IMG/VR virus record: IMGVR_UViG_3300037070_003074
Location: 1-24,710 of that record
Length of the DNA: 24,710 nt
Strand: one strand, 5' to 3'
DNA from: a virus
Shown here one piece after another: positions 20,990-24,710 of the stretch. Under the pieces are notes generated by a model. That model saw only the letters and a program-made list of their open reading frames with translations. It did no database searches and was not told the DNA's origin. How positions within the stretch are numbered: position 1 is the stretch's first letter; each line of letters starts with the position of its first letter. The position numbers and the translations under genes are program-made.

Positions 20990-21577
20990 TTACGTCAGAA
21001 CAGCACGATAACCGTCGGCGGCGAGCTCCGCCAGCACCCGATCCAAATTCGGGGTCGCCGATGCCGGCAACTCGACGATCGTCGGACTGTGACGTACCTC
21101 GAGCACTTCGGCGCCGAGGTAGGCGGGGCTGGCAGTCAACGCGATGTGATCGAGGAACGCTTTCAGGATCCGCCGTCGGCTCGAGGTCTCCCAGCGTTGA
21201 TGATCGGGTGACACTGCCATCCCGACGGAGGCGCCGAGCATCCCGTCGGCGGCGTCGTTCAACGCCTGGTCCCCTTCGGGGGTGCGACGGATCTTCAACT
21301 TGGCGCGTAGACCAGCGGGGTCGGTGGGGCGCAGTTCGACGACACTGCCCAACCAGCGGTCCGGGTCGTGTTCGAAGTTGACGACGAACTTGCGGGCCCG
21401 GTTGACGACGGCCCCGAACGCGCCGGGGGCGATCGACTCCTCCACGATCCGGCCTTTGTGTTCGACGGCGGTCCATTCGTCGTACGGGGCGGCGATCAGT
21501 TCGATGGTGCGGTCGGGGTAGCCGACGTCGGTGATGGTGGCCGAGCGGATCTCGATCGGGCCGTGTTCGTCGTTCAC
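20990..21577 (-). CDS. Prohead (HK97-family) serine protease
   Basis: 195 residues from GTG 21577 (GTGA overlap with portal). The HK97 protease pattern is clear: GRTIELIAAPYDEW-like start (here RTIELIAAPYDEWTAV), ESIAPGAFGAVV, VVNFEHDPDRWLGSV with catalytic His70, then GMLGASVGMAVSP with catalytic Ser117, and ILKAFLDHIALTASPAYLGAEV. It processes the capsid N-terminal domain during maturation and then itself. It is between portal and capsid as in HK97. Confidence 0.95.
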   Translation of the reverse strand: MNDEHGPIEIRSATITDVGYPDRTIELIAAPYDEWTAVEHKGRIVEESIAPGAFGAVVNRARKFVVNFEHDPDRWLGSVVELRPTDPAGLRAKLKIRRTPEGDQALNDAADGMLGASVGMAVSPDHQRWETSSRRRILKAFLDHIALTASPAYLGAEVLEVRHSPTIVELPASATPNLDRVLAELAADGYRAVLT

Positions 21578-22830
21578 TGGAGCACTCCCGATGTGAGGGT
21601 TTGGGTTGGGGCCGCCTTCGAGAACCGTTCCAGCTCCCGCACCTCGTCGGCGGAGAGGACGTTGTTCTGGATGTAGATCTGCTCGGTTTGGGCCCGTTCG
21701 AACGGTGCCGCTTTCACGTATTCGTCGCGGTTCAACTCGATCGCTGTGCCCCTGGGGAGCAACCAGCCGGACAGGGCGGACATCACGGCGTCGGCGATCG
21801 TCGACAACTGGGCCCGCCAGTGGTAATCGAATAGCGATTCCACGTTGGAGTAGGTCATCGAATCACCACCGGACGGCAGGCCCATCAGGAATGGTGGGAC
21901 GCCGAGCAAGACGGCGATGCGGGATTCGTTGAACTGGGCGAGCTCGATCAACGCCATGTCCTGCGGTGACAGGGACACCGTCTTGAAGTCGATCCCACCC
22001 GACAACACGGCCGGTAGCCCCATCGACGACATGCGGGCAGTCACCCACGCCGACTGCAGCTCGGCGGCCTGGGCGGCGTTCAAGTTCCCGGGGTGGACGA
22101 GCACGGCGTTGGGGATGCCTCCGCCGGCGGCCAGGTTCGACGCGTACCGGGCGAGGGCGTTGGCGGCGACCAGCCGATAGCTGCCGGCGTCGAGCGGGCC
22201 ATGTCCGCGGGCTTCGCCGGAACAGATCTCGTACCAGATGTGGAGGATGTCGCCGGTGACGTCGATGTTCCCGATCGCATAGGAGCGGAGACCGTCGGGG
22301 TCGATCTCGACGTTGACCATCCACGGCGGCACCACATGGAACCGGGCCGGGTAGTCGTTCGAGTATCGGGCGGTCGCCAACACGAACGCCTCGCCCATCA
22401 GGAAGTCCCACACCAGCCGTTTCGCGAACGCGTGCCACGACGGGTACTGGTCGGGGTCGGGGTTGTTGATCCAGTCCGCCGGCAGGCTGGGTGATGCCCC
22501 GACGAGATAAGGCGGCATCGTCGCGAGAACACGGGAGTTCAAGTCGAGGCACGCCCACGCGGTGTCGGTGAGCTGTTCGACGCGTCCCCACCAGTTCGGG
22601 GTCTGCCATTCCGTCGGCCAACCCGACCACGGCTGGGCCCGTGGCAATCCGCTACGGGGAGCGGCCGGTCCTTCGTCGATGAACAGGACGCCGTTCGGGT
22701 CACCCGGGTTGTACACGTTCGGCCCTACCGACGCCGGTGGTACTGATGCCGGCGGGTTGCTGTTCGGAGTGTCCCTGGGGAACGCGGCCCGATGTTCGAC
22801 CAGCAGCCCGGACGCGGTGTGCGACTCCAT
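21574..22830 (-). CDS. Portal protein, HK97 family
   Basis: 418 residues from ATG 22830; the ribosome site (GCAGGG) is unusually close, so the start is less certain, and TTG codons upstream are possible. Typical portal segments: DTAWACLDLNSRVLATMPPYLVG, FAKRLVWDFLMGEAFVLATA, ILHIWYEICSGEARGHGPLDAGS, FKTVSLSPQDMALIELAQFNESRIAVLLGVPPFLMG, and NVESLFDYHWRAQLSTIADA. It forms the dodecameric ring for DNA entry. A 47-base gap with a palindrome separates it from terminase. Confidence 0.92.
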   Translation of the reverse strand: MESHTASGLLVEHRAAFPRDTPNSNPPASVPPASVGPNVYNPGDPNGVLFIDEGPAAPRSGLPRAQPWSGWPTEWQTPNWWGRVEQLTDTAWACLDLNSRVLATMPPYLVGASPSLPADWINNPDPDQYPSWHAFAKRLVWDFLMGEAFVLATARYSNDYPARFHVVPPWMVNVEIDPDGLRSYAIGNIDVTGDILHIWYEICSGEARGHGPLDAGSYRLVAANALARYASNLAAGGGIPNAVLVHPGNLNAAQAAELQSAWVTARMSSMGLPAVLSGGIDFKTVSLSPQDMALIELAQFNESRIAVLLGVPPFLMGLPSGGDSMTYSNVESLFDYHWRAQLSTIADAVMSALSGWLLPRGTAIELNRDEYVKAAPFERAQTEQIYIQNNVLSADEVRELERFSKAAPTQTLTSGVLQ

Positions 22831-22851
22831 CCCTGCAGTCAACGTACACGG

Positions 22852-22869
22852 TCGTTGCAAATGCAACGA
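22852..22869. promoter_or_regulatory. 18-bp palindrome between terminase and portal
   Basis: TCGTTGCAAATGCAACGA: two perfect 8-bp arms around a central AA. The loop is too short for a stable RNA hairpin, so a protein-binding palindrome is more likely. It lies in the short gap after the terminase stop (22878) and before the portal start (22830). Operator-like sites in late genes are known from actinophage repressors (stoperators), but no second copy was found by eye. Confidence 0.45.
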
Positions 22870-22877
22870 GGACTGTG

Positions 22878-24614
22878 CTAGGCGACGTGGATCTGTGGGG
22901 CGATCACCGGATCCCGGTCCGCCCGCTGCAACGCCCACGCGGTAGCACGCAACAGATCCGAGCGGGCACCGGTAACGAGTGACAGGGCGCCGCCATTGCC
23001 GACCGTGACCCGCACCGACAGAGCCTGCCGCTCCAAATCCGGTGACCCGTCCTGCACCAGCTGCCCGGTGCCCAACAGGTCCCGCAACGTGGCGAGCGCG
23101 GACGGGGTTTCCCCGCGCCCGGCGCGATGCACCGGGGCACCGAGTTCGCCGAGCGCAGGGTCCCCCGACAGCGAGGCTCCGACCACCAGCTGGGAACCGT
23201 CACGGGCCTCGACGGCCTGGGATGCCAACAGGTAGGCGGCGGCCCGGTTTTCGCACACCTCGCCACCGACCACGAACCGGCCGTCAGGGATCTGCCCGCA
23301 GAACGCCACCGCCGCCCCCTGCCCGGCGTTGTCCTCGACGCCGACGACCAGGGCGCCGATCGTGTCGTCGAGGCATTGGGCGGCGAACCAGCGGTCGGCG
23401 ACGATCAACGGCTCCCCCTTCAACGCCGGGGTCGCCTTCGGCGGCCACCAGCAGAACCACTGGGCAGCGACGGCCTCGAGCCCTTCGCCCTTCGCTTCGG
23501 CGTCACGCAGCTTGCGCTCGATCAGCCGCTCGCGGCGGTCGGTCCAGTACGGCGACGCCTGACGCCACGCCTTGCGGTCCCAGATGTCCATGCTGCGGGG
23601 CGAGGACCATTCGATGATCAGATCCGACGCCGGCTCCCCCAGGGTGGCCAGGGCGGCCATGCGCCGGTTCGGGATCAGATCCTTCGGATGCGAATGCGCC
23701 GTGGAGACGAGCAGCAGCTGGGAGTCTTCGATCGCCGCCGTCGTCGGTTCCAGGCCCTCAGTGACGACAACCTCGTCGACGTCGAACGCCTCGTCGCAGA
23801 TCGCCAGGGCAGCCGAATACCCGACCAGGCTCCGGTTGGCACGCACGATCCAGCGGGCCCCATCGGCGTTGCGGTAGATCTCCAACTCGCCGTTCGTGAA
23901 CCGCACCTTGTACTCGCCGTCCTGCAACTGGGCCCAACGTTGCGCCGGGGCGATCACCTCCCGGGCGATCGACAACGAGCTCGCGGTGTGCAGGACGAGC
24001 TGCGGTTCGCCGCCGAACAGGTGCCCGTGATGCATCCGCCACAGAGCAAGCAGGCGCAACAGATACGACTTGCCGACCTGACGGGCCATCGACACGATGA
24101 TCTGCTCCCACACCAGATGCCCATCCCGGTCGTACTCGAGCATGCGGTAGGCGATCAGCTTCTGGAACCAGCGCAGCTTCTTGCCGGTCCACGCCTCACC
24201 CCACTTCACGAACTGCGCCCCGTGCGACCCGACCGCCCGCGGATGCGGAGCCGTCATCAGACGCGGCCACGTCGCATCCTTCGGGATTCGCCGCAACCCG
24301 CGCAGCCACGGCGCCTGATCCCAGATCTCATCACGGGGTCCAAACCCGTCCGGCTCGACAACCTCCACCTCGATCCGGCGGGACGCCCCCAAGGCGAGAG
24401 CCCGACTGATCGCACCGCCCTGCTCCACCGAACACTTCGCACACGACGGCACCAGCACACAACACCCCGACCCGTCGACGTGATCATGCAACGACAACGG
24501 AGGCTGATGATCAGCGATCGACGACGGCCGGCCGCACCCGTGGACGCACGGCTGCCCCAACAACACGGCCCGCCCCTGGCGGTACCCCTTACGGCCATAC
24601 GGCGCTTTCGGCAC
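22878..24614 (-). CDS. terL: Large terminase subunit with N-terminal HNH-like zinc domain
   Basis: 578 residues from GTG 24614, with GGGAGGGG 6 bases upstream; a TTG at 24650 has no such site. N-terminal domain (residues about 20-70): CVHGC (Cys23/Cys27), ADHQPPLS (Asp35-His36) and CAKC (Cys58/Cys61), i.e. the treble-clef HNH pattern, but the final His is replaced. ATPase: Walker A SMARQVGKS (175-183), Walker B LAICDEAFD (Asp274, Glu275), coupling motif STA (304-306). Nuclease: GVEDN (Glu427/Asp428) and ARSDLL (Asp553). It packages DNA through the portal and cuts concatemers. No small terminase is seen; it may be beyond the window edge. Confidence 0.93.
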   Translation of the reverse strand: MPKAPYGRKGYRQGRAVLLGQPCVHGCGRPSSIADHQPPLSLHDHVDGSGCCVLVPSCAKCSVEQGGAISRALALGASRRIEVEVVEPDGFGPRDEIWDQAPWLRGLRRIPKDATWPRLMTAPHPRAVGSHGAQFVKWGEAWTGKKLRWFQKLIAYRMLEYDRDGHLVWEQIIVSMARQVGKSYLLRLLALWRMHHGHLFGGEPQLVLHTASSLSIAREVIAPAQRWAQLQDGEYKVRFTNGELEIYRNADGARWIVRANRSLVGYSAALAICDEAFDVDEVVVTEGLEPTTAAIEDSQLLLVSTAHSHPKDLIPNRRMAALATLGEPASDLIIEWSSPRSMDIWDRKAWRQASPYWTDRRERLIERKLRDAEAKGEGLEAVAAQWFCWWPPKATPALKGEPLIVADRWFAAQCLDDTIGALVVGVEDNAGQGAAVAFCGQIPDGRFVVGGEVCENRAAAYLLASQAVEARDGSQLVVGASLSGDPALGELGAPVHRAGRGETPSALATLRDLLGTGQLVQDGSPDLERQALSVRVTVGNGGALSLVTGARSDLLRATAWALQRADRDPVIAPQIHVA

Positions 24615-24710
24615 GATCAACCCCTCCCGCGCCCCATCTACACCGAACAACGGCCAACGTCAACGAACACGACGGATCGAGGGGGGAGAACACGGCACTG
24701 GGGGGCTTCT
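24615..24710. other. Right-end leader with G-runs, possible cos/pac region
   Basis: Bases after the terminase start contain GAGGGGGGAG (24680-24688) and ACTGGGGGG (24697-24705). The other end of the window holds ACTGGGGGG (29-37) and CTGGGG (15-20). A cleavage or packaging site is normally upstream of the terminase genes. No gene start is seen here. Apart from the G-runs nothing else stands out. Confidence 0.35.

Noticed and set aside
1-24710. Exact terminal repeat joining the two ends
   Set aside because: Only short G-run similarity (9 bases) is shared; no longer direct repeat was found, so circularity is not shown by the sequence.
1-24710. CRISPR array, insertion sequence or transposase
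   Set aside because: No spaced repeats of CRISPR type and no transposase-like protein were seen.

Overview
This window reads as most, perhaps nearly all, of a small temperate siphovirus genome. Base composition is very GC-rich, there are many GTG starts, and late genes are packed with ATGA/GTGA/TGATG stop-start overlaps. Together with tail and lysis proteins of actinophage type, this suggests an actinobacterial host (inference; no host gene is present). Nearly everything is coded on the minus strand. Read from the right end leftwards, the order is the classical one: large terminase, portal, prohead protease, major capsid, connector and terminator genes, tail tube, tape measure, minor tail proteins and collagen-like fibre, lysis cassette, attP, integrase, repressor, then an early/replication arm.

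Right arm (24614 to 6935, minus): one long, tightly coupled late operon. Terminase carries an unusual N-terminal HNH-like zinc domain. No recognisable tail-assembly chaperone lies between the tube and tape-measure genes; a HK97-gp10-like gene sits there instead. The tail tip includes a 918-residue protein with a duplicated domain, a fibre with two collagen-like blocks, a LamG-like protein and a small protein built of two sets of three repeats. Lysis genes are an amidase endolysin, two small holin-like membrane proteins (one 58 residues) and a lipoprotein transglycosylase.

Centre (4220 to 6926): the lysogeny region. A tyrosine integrase (minus) converges with a small HTH repressor (plus). Upstream of int is a textbook attP: the 3' half of a tRNA-Pro(GGG) gene flanked by two pairs of TGTTAGCCA arm repeats. 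Phage genes lie on both sides of it, so this sequence is the unintegrated or circular form rather than a prophage. A plus-strand lipoprotein gene next to attP is a likely lysogenic-conversion gene. It and the repressor are the only two genes running against the rest.

Left arm (4220 to 1, minus): overlapping early genes for a small HTH (excisionase-like) protein, a VRR-NUC nuclease, a 49-residue membrane protein, a small zinc protein, a DNA methyltransferase, a PD-(D/E)XK nuclease, an ERF single-strand annealing protein, a replisome-organiser-like winged-helix protein, and small zinc or HTH proteins. No polymerase, helicase or primase is visible. A 138-base gap at 829-966 holds an AT-rich patch and GTGAC iterons and is the best origin candidate.
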